Shown piece by piece: positions 1 to 7,246 of a stretch of 64,000 bases of DNA (its first letter is position 1; each line of letters begins with the position of its first letter). The DNA comes from RH-AL1 sp965277355 (lineage in GTDB: Bacteria > Pseudomonadota > Alphaproteobacteria > Rhizobiales > Beijerinckiaceae). The notes beneath the pieces were generated by a model. The model was not told the DNA's origin. It saw nothing but the letters and a program-made list of their open reading frames with translations, and made no database searches. A program made the position numbers and the translations under genes. The stretch is taken from contig CBDICN010000002.1 of assembly GCA_965277355.1 (NCBI GenBank), forward strand, positions 2,046,001-2,110,000, given 5' to 3'.

Positions 1-2
1 CG

Positions 3-362
3 ATCGAGTTCTCGCTGGCGCCGGACGCACCGCAGACCCTGCCGCAGACGCTGATGCGCAAGCTGCAGGACTGGACCGGCCAGCGTTGGATCGTGGCGCT
101 TTCGCGCGATCCCGGCGCGCCGAGCCTCCGCCAGCAGGCCGAGGCGCGCGCGAATGAGACTCGATCCGCCGTCGCGACCGATCCGCTGGTGAGCCGCGTG
201 CTGAAGGCCTTCCCCGGTGCGAAGATCGTCGCCGTACGTCACCCCGATCTCGCGCCCGAGGCGATTCCCGACGCCGGTCTCGCGGTGGCCGCCGAACCGG
301 TCGACGACGGCGGCGAGGACATCGCATTCGAGGACGTGATCTGGACCGAGGACGAGCTGTAG
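3..362 (+). CDS. dnaX: DNA polymerase III subunit gamma/tau, C-terminal end (5' part outside window)
   Basis: This reading frame is open from the first bases of the window and ends in TAG at 360-362, so only about the last 119 residues are present. The residues PGAPSLRQQAEARANE and the ending with many Asp and Glu residues (WTEDEL) match the C-terminal domain of alphaproteobacterial gamma/tau, the clamp-loader subunit that binds the polymerase. In this group dnaX normally stands directly before ybaB and recR. Here those two genes follow only about 2.7 kb later, so the operon has been interrupted. The last 196 bp are repeated at 1358-1553. Which copy is the ancestral end cannot be decided from the window. 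Confidence 0.85.
   Translation: MEFSLAPDAPQTLPQTLMRKLQDWTGQRWIVALSRDPGAPSLRQQAEARANETRSAVATDPLVSRVLKAFPGAKIVAVRHPDLAPEAIPDAGLAVAAEPVDDGGEDIAFEDVIWTEDEL
167..362 (+). repeat. dnaX 3'-end direct repeat, copy 1
   Basis: The last 196 bp of dnaX recur in direct orientation at 1358-1553, offset by exactly 1191 bp and ending at the same stop codon. A hand comparison finds 10 mismatches and no gaps, about 95 percent identity. Seven of the ten differences change an amino acid. The repeats enclose about 1 kb with one methyltransferase gene. This is the layout left when DNA integrates at the 3' end of a gene and brings a replacement end with it. Confidence 0.9.
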
Positions 363-395
363 TGGCCGGTTCGATCCGAGCGGCGACGCGTTCCT

Positions 396-1169
396 TCAGA
401 CCCGTCGGCGATAGATCATGGAGGCGCCCGGAGCCGGAACGCCGTCGACGTCGTACGAGGCGCTAGGCGAAGTCGTCTTCAGGATCAGGTCGTAATCGGC
501 CAGAGCCGCGGCCACGTCCTCGAACGGCGTGAAGGTCACCGGGAGCCGTACCGTCCGGTTTTCGACCCCGGGCATCAGCGGCCCGATGCCGTTGTCGGAC
601 AAACGCGACTCCTGGATGCCTACCGCTTCCTTCGCGAGCCAGATCGGGAAGCGAGCCAAGCCGAGGTACGGTGCTCTCAAGCCGGCGAGGACACGAAGAG
701 CTCCGAGTGGGTCCGGAACGTACCGGACCGCCCCCGACGTGAAGACGAGGTCGATCGATCCAAGCGTGGCCGCCGCGTCGTCGATCGACATGTGGGCGGT
801 AAAACGTCCCTCCGCCACTTCCAGCGCGCGCGCGGCCATCGCTGGAGTCTCGACGATGGCCCATCGCAGTGGAGATCGGATCAAGGATCGGACCCGCAGA
901 TAGTGAACGCCGCACGCGCCCCCGAAATCGAGGACACGCAGCGGCGCATCGGTCTCTCTCGCGGCGGCCGCGACGGCTGTGGCTAGAGCCGCATTGATCA
1001 CCTGCTCCGGCGCGATCTGTTGGGAATCGCTCGGCTGCATCGTTTTGTAAGCAACGGTACGCGCGACCAAATCATCGTCATAATCTCGGCCGCAGCGACC
1101 GGCGGCTGTTTCGTAACTCGGGAACAGTTCTCGAATCGACAAGAAGGGAGCCCCATGTCGTCGGCTCAC
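396..1169 (-). CDS. TIGR04325-type putative SAM-dependent methyltransferase
   Basis: The 257-residue protein resembles the TIGR04325 (LIC12133) methyltransferases often found in glycan loci. An N-terminal FPSYETAAGRCGRDYDD stretch is followed by a SAM-binding strand, VLDFGGACGVHY, near residues 78-89, and by WAIVETPAMA and DLVFTSGAVRYV. The start is a GTG at 1169. The substrate is unknown. The gene stands alone, opposite in direction to dnaX, between the two copies of the dnaX 3' end, so it is probably cargo of the insertion. Its family suggests a role in surface-sugar modification, which would link it to the glycan locus further along the window, but that is inference. Confidence 0.75.
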   Translation of the reverse strand: MSRRHGAPFLSIRELFPSYETAAGRCGRDYDDDLVARTVAYKTMQPSDSQQIAPEQVINAALATAVAAAARETDAPLRVLDFGGACGVHYLRVRSLIRSPLRWAIVETPAMAARALEVAEGRFTAHMSIDDAAATLGSIDLVFTSGAVRYVPDPLGALRVLAGLRAPYLGLARFPIWLAKEAVGIQESRLSDNGIGPLMPGVENRTVRLPVTFTPFEDVAAALADYDLILKTTSPSASYDVDGVPAPGASMIYRRRV

Positions 1170-1357
1170 CTCATTATCAGCCGACTGCGCCCGGCGCTAG
1201 GACGGGGGCGACACGTCAAATCCCGTGGCGCTCGTATCGTGGAAACATGGCGACATCGCCTTTGGGGACATGAGCCATGACCTTCTGGACGCTTGAAGCT
1301 CTTGAACCGGAGGGTGCGGGTGCGCCTCAAAGCGCGGTTCTTTAAACGTGTCTGTTT

Positions 1358-1553
1358 CGCCGTCGCGACCGATCCGCTGGTGAGGCGCGTGCTGGAGGCC
1401 TTCCCCGGTGCCAGGATCGTCGCCGTGCGTCACCCCGAACTCGCGCCCGAGGCGATTCCCGACGCCAGTCTCGCGGTGGCCGCCGAACCGGCCGACGACG
1501 GCGGCGAGGACATCGCATTCGAGGACATGATTTGGACCGAGGACGAGCTGTAG
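1358..1553 (+). pseudogene. detached second copy of dnaX 3' end
   Basis: This is the second copy of the terminal 196 bp of dnaX (see 167-362). It keeps the reading frame and the stop codon, but no dnaX sequence precedes it. The open frame extends back only to a TTG at 1293 through unrelated residues. It encodes the last 62 residues or so with seven substitutions relative to copy 1 (S to R, K to E, K to R, D to E, G to S, V to A, V to M). It lies on the ybaB side of the insertion, so it may be the original end of the host gene, now cut off. No function is expected. Confidence 0.8.
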
Positions 1554-1611
1554 TTGCGGCATCGACGGCGCAGTCTGGCAGTCGTCTCAAACCTCAAGCA
1601 CCGTATCAGCC

Positions 1612-1983
1612 TCATAGATTGCGTCGACAAGTGTATCCTTGCTTTTCCCTTTCGACAGGAAAAGCGGCCGCCCTTGCTCGATCGAACGCTTCCAAGGCTC
1701 CAGAAACTTCATAGACAGATTTTTCGTCATTTTCTGTCAAATCAAAGTATTGCATATCATATTGCCGCGAAATCTCTTCGAGAGTTGTCCGTTCCTGCTG
1801 TTGAATCTCAACACCCCTGCTCAATGTGTCTAAAACATTGGTTATATCCGAATCAAAAAGACGGCTCGCCGTTGTTGCCGGAAGACTTCTATTTAGAGCA
1901 AAAGCCCAGACCGCATCAATCGGGTCCGCCTGGATCTTGAACCAACGGTTTCTGTCGCGGACCTCTAAATCTGTGCATAGTCA
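1612..1983 (-). pseudogene. unrecognised AT-richer open fragment, probably a gene remnant
   Basis: An open frame of about 120 codons runs on the minus strand after a stop at about 1984-1986. It has no ATG or GTG near its beginning; the first usable start is an internal TTG at 1824. Base composition is visibly lower in GC than its surroundings between about 1700 and 1870. The translation looks protein-like (for example NRWFKIQADPIDAVWAF, then TLEEISRQYDMQYFDLTEND), but I do not recognise a family. It sits among other broken fragments between dnaX and ybaB and is best read as the remnant of a transferred gene. Confidence 0.35.
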
Positions 1984-2281
1984 ATCCTTTGCCCGGACGA
2001 TAGAGTACACGCCACGCGCCGGCGAACTCGTGGTGCTGCGCGCGATCCCGCAAGATGTGCGGATCGGCATTGGCTTCGTCAACCAGGAGCGAGAGGCGAT
2101 CGAGAGCGTCGAGCCGATCCTCGCCAAGGCGCCACGCCATCGACCTGTTCGGCGCCGAGCGCGTGCTGCTGAACCCGTTTGCGGCTTCGCCGCCTTCGCC
2201 GACAACCCGCTCGCCTCGAGCAAAGTCGCGACAGCGATACTCGCCGCGGTCGCCGCGGCAGCGGGGGTGCTGAAATGCTAG
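1981..2281 (+). pseudogene. C-terminal remnant of a MetE-like (cobalamin-independent) methionine synthase family gene, frameshifted
   Basis: Two frames together spell the end of a COG0620-type methionine synthase. One frame gives VRIGIGFVNQEREAIESVE (about 2053-2112). The next gives AIDLFGAERVLLNP (about 2138-2179). The first frame then resumes with CGFAAFADNPLASSKVA and an Ala-rich helix to the stop at 2281. In intact members the sequence runs continuously as LLNPDCGFATFA, where the Cys is a zinc ligand. Two compensating frameshifts and loss of everything upstream show that the gene is dead. Confidence 0.6.
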
Positions 2282-2308
2282 ATCAATAGCTTTGCGATCT
2301 TTCGATCG

Positions 2309-2716
2309 TTACCACATCGTGCGCGTGCCGAAGCTTCGGAACGCGGGGTCCGCCGTGATCAAGGTCATATTCTCGACCAAGGACTGCGCTGCGAAGATGC
2401 GATCGAATGGGTCCTTGTGGGGACCCGGTAGCGATCCTGCGATGCGCCCGTGTTCGATGCTGATTGGCAAGGACTCGAAGTTGAAGGCACGCAAGACCTC
2501 GTGAAAAGAGGCGACGAGGTCTTCCGCCTCCGGCCATTTGCCAAGCCTGACCTTGGTCGTGACTTCCCAAGAGGTCGCCGCGCTGACGTAGACCACGGCT
2601 CTCTCGATCTCGGCTCGCGCTGTCGGGGAGCACCTGCTGTTGCCGTTGACGAACCAGACGAAGGCGTGACTATCCAACAGGAGCGTCAGAATCGCCCTCC
2701 CATGCCGCCAATTCAT
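2309..2716 (-). CDS. vapC: PIN-domain toxin (VapC family)
   Basis: A PIN-fold ribonuclease toxin of about 135 residues. It shows the first catalytic Asp in LLLDSHAFVWFV, a conserved Glu in SAATSWEVTTKVRLGKW, and the Asp-rich segment DPFDRIFAAQ followed by LITADPAF. The reading frame allows an ATG at 2716, which overlaps the antitoxin gene by 47 bp. A start closer to the LLLD motif would be more usual but would need a non-ATG codon. The toxin is expected to cleave RNA and to be held inactive by the product of 2670-2927. It is one of several acquired items between dnaX and ybaB. Confidence 0.85.
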   Translation of the reverse strand: MNWRHGRAILTLLLDSHAFVWFVNGNSRCSPTARAEIERAVVYVSAATSWEVTTKVRLGKWPEAEDLVASFHEVLRAFNFESLPISIEHGRIAGSLPGPHKDPFDRIFAAQSLVENMTLITADPAFRSFGTRTMW

Positions 2717-2927
2717 CGTCGGGCAAAGGATCGAAGAAAAAGGCATCAGGAATGTCGAAGCGTCCTGCCATGGCGCCAAACACCCGGCGCACGGGACGAG
2801 GCAACGATGTCAGCCGGGCGACTGGCTCCTTGCCCCTGGCGATGATGATCTCCTCGCCAGCCTCGACGCGGGCCACAAGCTTCGACAGATGTGTCTTGGC
2901 TTCGTGGATCGTGACAGTCGTCGGCAC
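2670..2927 (-). CDS. Phd/YefM-type antitoxin
   Basis: The 85-residue protein begins MPTTVTIHEAKTHLSKLVARV and continues with GEEIIIARGKEPVARL, the DNA-binding fold of Phd/YefM antitoxins. An acidic C-terminal tail (PDDELAAWEGDSD) would wrap the toxin. The start is a GTG at 2927 preceded on the minus strand by a GGGAGGG ribosome-binding site. It is transcribed first and overlaps the toxin gene, the normal order for such pairs. Antitoxin and complex usually repress their own promoter; a perfect palindrome at 2950-2959 is a candidate operator. Confidence 0.85.
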   Translation of the reverse strand: MPTTVTIHEAKTHLSKLVARVEAGEEIIIARGKEPVARLTSLPRPVRRVFGAMAGRFDIPDAFFFDPLPDDELAAWEGDSDAPVG

Positions 2928-2949
2928 TTGACCCTCCCTTGACTAACAG

Positions 2950-2959
2950 ATTAGCTAAT
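2950..2959. promoter_or_regulatory. palindromic candidate operator of the toxin-antitoxin pair
   Basis: The perfect 10-bp palindrome ATTAGCTAAT lies 22 bp upstream of the antitoxin GTG, in an AT-rich patch inside a GC-rich region. Position and symmetry fit an autoregulatory operator for the Phd/YefM protein. Its function is inferred only from location. Confidence 0.35.
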
Positions 2960-3051
2960 AGCATTCAAAGTCATCCTAACGATGGCGTCAACCTGCCTGT
3001 GTCGCGCGAAGCGACGGTAGCCTAGGGTGCTTGCGCGAAAGGGGACGGACC

Positions 3052-3375
3052 GTGAAAGACCTGATGGGCATCATGAAGCAGGCGCAGGCGATGCAGGCCA
3101 AGATGGCCGACGTGCAGGCCGAGCTGGAGACGATCGAGGTCGAGGGCCAGTCCGGCGGCGGCCTGGTCACCGTGACGCTTACCGCCAAGGGCATGATGAA
3201 GGGCATCGCGATCGACGACAGCCTGATGAAGGTCGACGAGAAGGAGATCCTCGAGGACCTCGTCGTCACCGCGCACGAGGAGGCGCGCAAGAAGACCGAG
3301 CGGCTGACGGAAGAGAAGATGCGCGACGTCACCGCCGGCCTGCCGCTGCCGCCGGGGATGAAGCTGCCGTTCTGA
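3052..3375 (+). CDS. ybaB: YbaB/EbfC family nucleoid-associated protein
   Basis: A small DNA-binding protein of 107 residues, usually made with RecR. MKDLMGIMKQAQAMQAKM is the family's N-terminal helix, followed by GQSGGGLVTVTLTAKGMMKGIAID, and the protein ends in PLPPGMKLPF. I chose the GTG at 3052 over the longer TTG at 3031 because it gives the family's normal N-terminus and has a GGGGA-type ribosome site just before it. It lies 21 bp upstream of recR, so the two are probably co-transcribed, but it has lost direct contact with dnaX because of the insertion. Confidence 0.93.
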   Translation: MKDLMGIMKQAQAMQAKMADVQAELETIEVEGQSGGGLVTVTLTAKGMMKGIAIDDSLMKVDEKEILEDLVVTAHEEARKKTERLTEEKMRDVTAGLPLPPGMKLPF

Positions 3376-3396
3376 TCGCGCCGTCGAGGTCGCGCC

Positions 3397-4002
3397 GTGG
3401 CCGAACGGGTCGCTGGCCCCGAGATCGAGCGGCTGATCCAGCTCCTCGCGCGTCTGCCCGGGCTCGGCCCGCGCTCCGCGCGCCGGGCCGCGCTGCATCT
3501 CATCCGCAAACGGGAGGAACTGCTCGGTCCGCTGGCCGAAGCGATGGCCGCCGCGCGTAAAAGCATTGTCGTGTGCTCGATCTGCGGCAACGTCGATACC
3601 CAAGACCCCTGCACGATCTGCCGCGATCCGCGCCGCGACTTCGATGTGTTGGTGGTGGTCGAGACGGTCGGCGACCTTTGGGCGTTGGAGCGGGCGGCGG
3701 TGGTGCGGGCGCGCTATCACGTTCTCGGCGGCTGCCTGTCGCCGCTCGACGGGATCGGACCCAAGGAGCTCAACCTCGAAACGCTGGTCGGCCGCGTCAC
3801 GGAAGACAGCGTCAAGGAGGTGATCCTCGCCGTCAACGCCACAGTCGACGGCCAGACCACGGCGCACTACGTCACCGACATGCTGTCCCATCTCGCCGTC
3901 AGGACGACGCGCCTCGCCCACGGCGTGCCGGTTGGCGGCGAGCTCGACTATCTCGACGAAGGCACGCTGGCCGCGGCGTTGCGTAGCCGCACCGACTTCT
4001 GA
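3397..4002 (+). CDS. recR: Recombination mediator RecR
   Basis: This 201-residue protein of the RecFOR pathway helps load RecA at gaps. It shows the helix-hairpin-helix LARLPGLGPRSARRAALHL, the zinc finger CSICGNVDTQDPCTICRD (four Cys), and a Toprim domain with VVVETVGDLWALE followed by HVLGGCLSPLDGIGP. The start is a GTG at 3397. Length and motif order are complete and normal. Confidence 0.97.
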   Translation: MAERVAGPEIERLIQLLARLPGLGPRSARRAALHLIRKREELLGPLAEAMAAARKSIVVCSICGNVDTQDPCTICRDPRRDFDVLVVVETVGDLWALERAAVVRARYHVLGGCLSPLDGIGPKELNLETLVGRVTEDSVKEVILAVNATVDGQTTAHYVTDMLSHLAVRTTRLAHGVPVGGELDYLDEGTLAAALRSRTDF

Positions 4003-4010
4003 AGGCGATC

Positions 4011-4550
4011 ATGCGCATCTATCTCGCCGGCCCCGAGGTCTTTCACCCTGACGCGCTGCGCTTAGGGGCGGCCAAGATGGCGCTTTGCGCGGCGTCCGGG
4101 CTGATCGGTCTCTACCCGCTCGACTGCCCGGGCGATCTCGCCGACAGCGCCGGCATATTCGCCGCCTGCGCGGCGATGATGCGCGAGGCCGACGCCGGCA
4201 TCTTCAATCTGACGCCGTTCCGCGGGCCGAGCGCAGATGTCGGCACCGTGTTCGAACTCGGCATGATGGTGGCGCTCGGCAAGCCGGTGTTCGCCTACAC
4301 CAACGTGGCCGACGACCTGCTCACGCGATTGAAGGTCTACCCCGGCCTCACGCTCGACGATGACGCCGCGGCCTGGCGCGACCCGCTCGGCATGAGCGCG
4401 GAGGATTTCGGCAACGCCGACAACCTGATGCTCGACGAGGCGCTGGCCGTGCAGGGCCGGCAAATACATCGCGGCGCGGTCCCCGCGGCGGAGCGCTTCA
4501 CCGACCTCGCCGGGTTCGAGGCTTGCCTCCGCGAGGCAAAGGCGGCGTAA
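4011..4550 (+). CDS. Nucleoside 2-deoxyribosyltransferase family protein
   Basis: A 179-residue protein that begins MRIYLAGPEVFHPDA, the typical start of this family, and contains the conserved D-x-N-x(5)-G-P-S-x-D-x-G-T segment (AGIFNLTPFRGPSADVGT) plus FELGMMVALGKPVFAY with the catalytic Glu. Members cleave or exchange the base of deoxynucleosides or related N-glycosides, in salvage or in cleaning damaged nucleotides. It starts 8 bp after recR and is probably read through from it. Confidence 0.85.
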   Translation: MRIYLAGPEVFHPDALRLGAAKMALCAASGLIGLYPLDCPGDLADSAGIFAACAAMMREADAGIFNLTPFRGPSADVGTVFELGMMVALGKPVFAYTNVADDLLTRLKVYPGLTLDDDAAAWRDPLGMSAEDFGNADNLMLDEALAVQGRQIHRGAVPAAERFTDLAGFEACLREAKAA

Positions 4551-4611
4551 TCCTCCAGCCGTCTTCAACGGGGGAGGATCGCCCTTCCGGCATTCGCTCC
4601 GTCCGAACGAC

Positions 4612-5400
4612 TTACCCCTTCAGCAGCGCGAGCAGGGCGGGGTGGCTCGTCTCGTTGCCCACGCAGATCGAGCCCTTGGTCAGCATCTCCTGGCCGCCGT
4701 CGCAGTCGCTGACGAAGCCGCCGGCTTCCTTGACCATGACGATGCCTGCGGCGATGTCCCAACTCTTCAGGCTGCGTTCCCAGTAGCCGTCGAAGCGACC
4801 GGCGGCGACATAGCAGACGTCGAGCGCCGCGGCGCCCATGCGGCGTAGGTTCGAGACCCGACCCATCACCTTCTCCGCATCCTGGAGGAAGCGCGCATGC
4901 TCGCGCCGCTTGCCGAGGTGGGGAATGCCGCAGGCGATCACGCAATCGGCCATGCTCTTGCGGCCGGAGACGCGAAGGCGGCGATTGTTGAGGTAGGCGC
5001 CCTGGCCGCGCTCGGCGACGAAGGTATCGTCGTTGGCTGGATTGTAGACGATGCCGGCGATGAGCTGGCCTTCCCGCTCGAGCGCGATCGAGACGCCGAA
5101 TATGGGGATGCCGTGGAGGAAGTTGGTGGTGCCGTCGAGCGGGTCGATGTACCAGGTGTGGCTCTTGTCGGTCCCCTCGACCGTGCCGGCTTCCTCCATC
5201 ACGAAGCTGTAGCCGGGCCGCGCCTTGGCGAGCTCTTCGAACACGATCTTCTCGGCGCGCTTGTCGGCGGCGGTGACGAAATCACCGGGGCCTTTCACCG
5301 AGACCTGCAGGTTCTCGACCTCGCCGTAGTCGCGCTTCAGCCCGCGGCCCGCCTTTAGGGCGGCGGCTGTCATCACGTTCATCAGGGCGGAGCGGATCAT
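4612..5400 (-). CDS. suhB: Inositol-1-monophosphatase family protein (SuhB-like)
   Basis: A 262-residue magnesium-dependent phosphatase. Visible metal-site motifs are FVMEEAGTVEG, then WYIDPLDGTTNFLHG near residues 83-97, and SWDIAAGIVMVKEAGG near the C-terminus. The length is normal for the family. It can act on inositol monophosphate, and SuhB homologues also affect rRNA transcription complexes. It is convergent with the deoxyribosyltransferase gene. The exact substrate cannot be read from the sequence. Confidence 0.92.
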   Translation of the reverse strand: MIRSALMNVMTAAALKAGRGLKRDYGEVENLQVSVKGPGDFVTAADKRAEKIVFEELAKARPGYSFVMEEAGTVEGTDKSHTWYIDPLDGTTNFLHGIPIFGVSIALEREGQLIAGIVYNPANDDTFVAERGQGAYLNNRRLRVSGRKSMADCVIACGIPHLGKRREHARFLQDAEKVMGRVSNLRRMGAAALDVCYVAAGRFDGYWERSLKSWDIAAGIVMVKEAGGFVSDCDGGQEMLTKGSICVGNETSHPALLALLKG

Positions 5401-5468
5401 GGGTCATCCCGGCTGGCGGCGTCGCGGGCGTGTTGCACGCCTGGGTCGCGGGGCGCAAGGAGGCGCCG

Positions 5469-5885
5469 TCAGCTCAAATCCGCAGCCAACGCCTTCAAGT
5501 CGGCGAGGCCGCAATGGGCGAGCGCGCCCTCGTGGGTCGACTTGAGCATGACGCGGGGGGCCTGGCCGGCCTCGAACGCCTCCTGCCAGCGCGGCGCGCA
5601 CAGGCACCAGCGGTCTCCGGCCTTGAGGCCGGGAAAGCCGTAGGCCGGCATCGGCGTGGAGAGATCGTTGCCGCGTCCCTTGGAAAAGGCCAGGAAACCC
5701 TCGGTCACCATCGCGCAGACGGTGTGACTGCCGCGATCCTCCCGGCCGGTGTTGCAGCAGCCGTCGCGGAAAAAGCCCGTCAGCGGGTTCGTCGAGCAGC
5801 TCTCCAGCGCTTCGCCGAGCACGTTCCTGGCTCGCGGCGCGCCACCGCCGCCGCCATCACCGCCGCCCGGCTTGTCACGAAACAT
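5469..5885 (-). CDS. DUF2237 family protein
   Basis: A 138-residue protein matching DUF2237, with RNVLGEALESCSTNPLTGFFRDGCCNTG, HTVCAMVTEGFLAFSKGRGNDLSTP and GDRWCLCAPRWQEA. Members are small conserved bacterial proteins of unknown function with conserved Cys residues. The ATG at 5885 is preferred; an upstream ATG at 5927 would add 14 residues without family similarity. A run of Gly (GGGDGGGGG) precedes the conserved domain. Confidence 0.85.
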   Translation of the reverse strand: MFRDKPGGGDGGGGGAPRARNVLGEALESCSTNPLTGFFRDGCCNTGREDRGSHTVCAMVTEGFLAFSKGRGNDLSTPMPAYGFPGLKAGDRWCLCAPRWQEAFEAGQAPRVMLKSTHEGALAHCGLADLKALAADLS

Positions 5886-6016
5886 CGTCGTTTCCGCTCC
5901 TGAGATGGCATCGAAGGACGCCGGCATCGCTAGACCATGTGGCGCCGACTGCCGAGCTTGTCCAGGCATCGAACGCCCGAAGCGCAAACCCCGCCCGAAA
6001 TTACACTTCCCGAGAA

Positions 6017-6123
6017 CTGTGTCCGTGGCGACACAGACAGAACGGCGTGGGGTTGCTATCAACACACCAAGCGCTGCCGGCTGACGAAGCTTCTTCGGGG
6101 GAAAAAGCTTCCACGACCCGGCA
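6017..6123. other. intergenic region with two strong hairpins, possible structured RNA
   Basis: The gap 5886-6247 holds no convincing gene. Two hairpins are visible. CTGTGTC (6017-6023) pairs with GACACAG (6030-6036). A nested stem combines TGCCGG (6075-6080) with CCGGCA (6118-6123) and GAAGCTT (6086-6092) with AAGCTTC (6105-6111). A terminator-like hairpin with a T run on the plus strand follows at 6136-6183. Together they could be a small RNA read on the plus strand, or a folded leader of the DUF2237 gene on the minus strand. No promoter was recognised. Confidence 0.3.
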
Positions 6124-6135
6124 GGGTTGAGGGGT

Positions 6136-6184
6136 AAAAGGCCTGGCTCTTTCCGCGTCACCGCGATCGAGCCGGGCCTTTTTG
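6136..6184. terminator. bidirectional intrinsic terminator
   Basis: A run of A, a stem (AAAGGCCTGGCTC pairing with GAGCCGGGCCTTT, with one mismatch) and a run of T make this a rho-independent terminator that works in both directions. It lies 64 bp after the stop of the hydrolase gene at 6248, which is read towards it, so ending that transcript is its most likely job. Confidence 0.7.
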
Positions 6185-6247
6185 GTTTGCAGTCCCTCTA
6201 CACCGGGGCGCGCTCGGCCCTGCGTGGGTCGGGCGAGCGCGCATGCG

Positions 6248-7042
6248 TCAGGCCGGCAATCCGTCGAGGAATGCCAGGATCGCCGCGTTCACCGGCTTGG
6301 GATGGGTCAGGTTGCTGGCGTGTCCGGCGCCCGGGATTGGCACCATCGGCTCGGCGGCCGGCAGCTTTGCCCGCATCGCCTCGGCACGGTGCGGCTCGAT
6401 TGCGCCGTCGGCATCGCCATGGATGACGAGCGCCGGGACCTTGATCCCCGCCACCTCGTCCGAAATGTCGTCGCGGGTCGCCAGCGTCTCAAAGCTTGCG
6501 ATCACGTTGACCGGCAGCATCGCGCGCCACTTCGTCTTCCACTGTTCAGTGCCATCCCAGCCGTCGCCGAGAATGATGCGGGCGATGATCGCGGCCGTCT
6601 GCTCCGACAGGCCGTTCGTCGCCCAGTCGGTCACCATGGCGTGGTAGCCGGGCAACTTGGCGGAATCCTCGAGCCCGGCCTGGGTATCGATCAGGATCAG
6701 GGCACGCACCACGTCGGGATGGCGCAAGGCAACGCGCAGCGAAAGATACCCGCCCTGCGACATGCCGGCGAGGACGGCTCGCTCGATGCCGGCATGGCGC
6801 AGCACCGCGACGCAATCATCCGCCGAATCGTAGTAGGTGAAAGGTTCGACCGTGTCGGTGGCGGTCTTGCCATGGCCGCGTTCGTCCCAGGTCAGGCACC
6901 GGAAGCGATCGTGTAGAGCCACGACCTGGGGCGCGAACATCGTGTGATCCATTAGGAGCCCGTGCGAGAAGATGATCGCCGGTTTGTCGCCGCCGGTGTC
7001 CTGGTAGAAAATGTCACGACCCTTGCTTTGCGCGTATGGCAT
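6248..7042 (-). CDS. Alpha/beta-fold hydrolase
   Basis: A 264-residue alpha/beta hydrolase. The oxyanion region is FSHGLLMDH, the nucleophile elbow is GMSQGG with Ser near residue 97, the acid is in HGDADGAI, and the catalytic His is in GAGHASN near the C-terminus. The start MPYAQSKGRDIFYQDTG at 7042 is chosen over an ATG at 7081, which would add 13 Arg-rich residues. The substrate is unknown; relatives include carboxylesterases and lactonases. It is divergent from zwf. Confidence 0.88.
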   Translation of the reverse strand: MPYAQSKGRDIFYQDTGGDKPAIIFSHGLLMDHTMFAPQVVALHDRFRCLTWDERGHGKTATDTVEPFTYYDSADDCVAVLRHAGIERAVLAGMSQGGYLSLRVALRHPDVVRALILIDTQAGLEDSAKLPGYHAMVTDWATNGLSEQTAAIIARIILGDGWDGTEQWKTKWRAMLPVNVIASFETLATRDDISDEVAGIKVPALVIHGDADGAIEPHRAEAMRAKLPAAEPMVPIPGAGHASNLTHPKPVNAAILAFLDGLPA

Positions 7043-7246
7043 GCGTGTCCTCGATCGGCGGTTGATCCGCCGCCGGCTCATCCGAGCCGTTGAAGCGGCT
7101 GGTCGTCAAGGCGACGTTGGATGTGCTAAGGGCCGTCGGCGTCGTCCCGGCAACCGGTCGACCTCGTAGCCCTGGCCGGCTTGGTCGCCGTTCCGCGACC
7201 CCGCATATGGCAGGATCGAGCCGGTCGAGCTTTTAGGGAGCCCCGC

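Noticed and set aside
1293..1553. An 86-codon frame read as an independent gene
   Set aside because: Its second part is the repeated dnaX end and its first part is unrelated sequence without a ribosome site.
5469..6161. A longer DUF2237 gene starting at 6161
   Set aside because: The extra N-terminal residues run across the hairpin region and have no family similarity.
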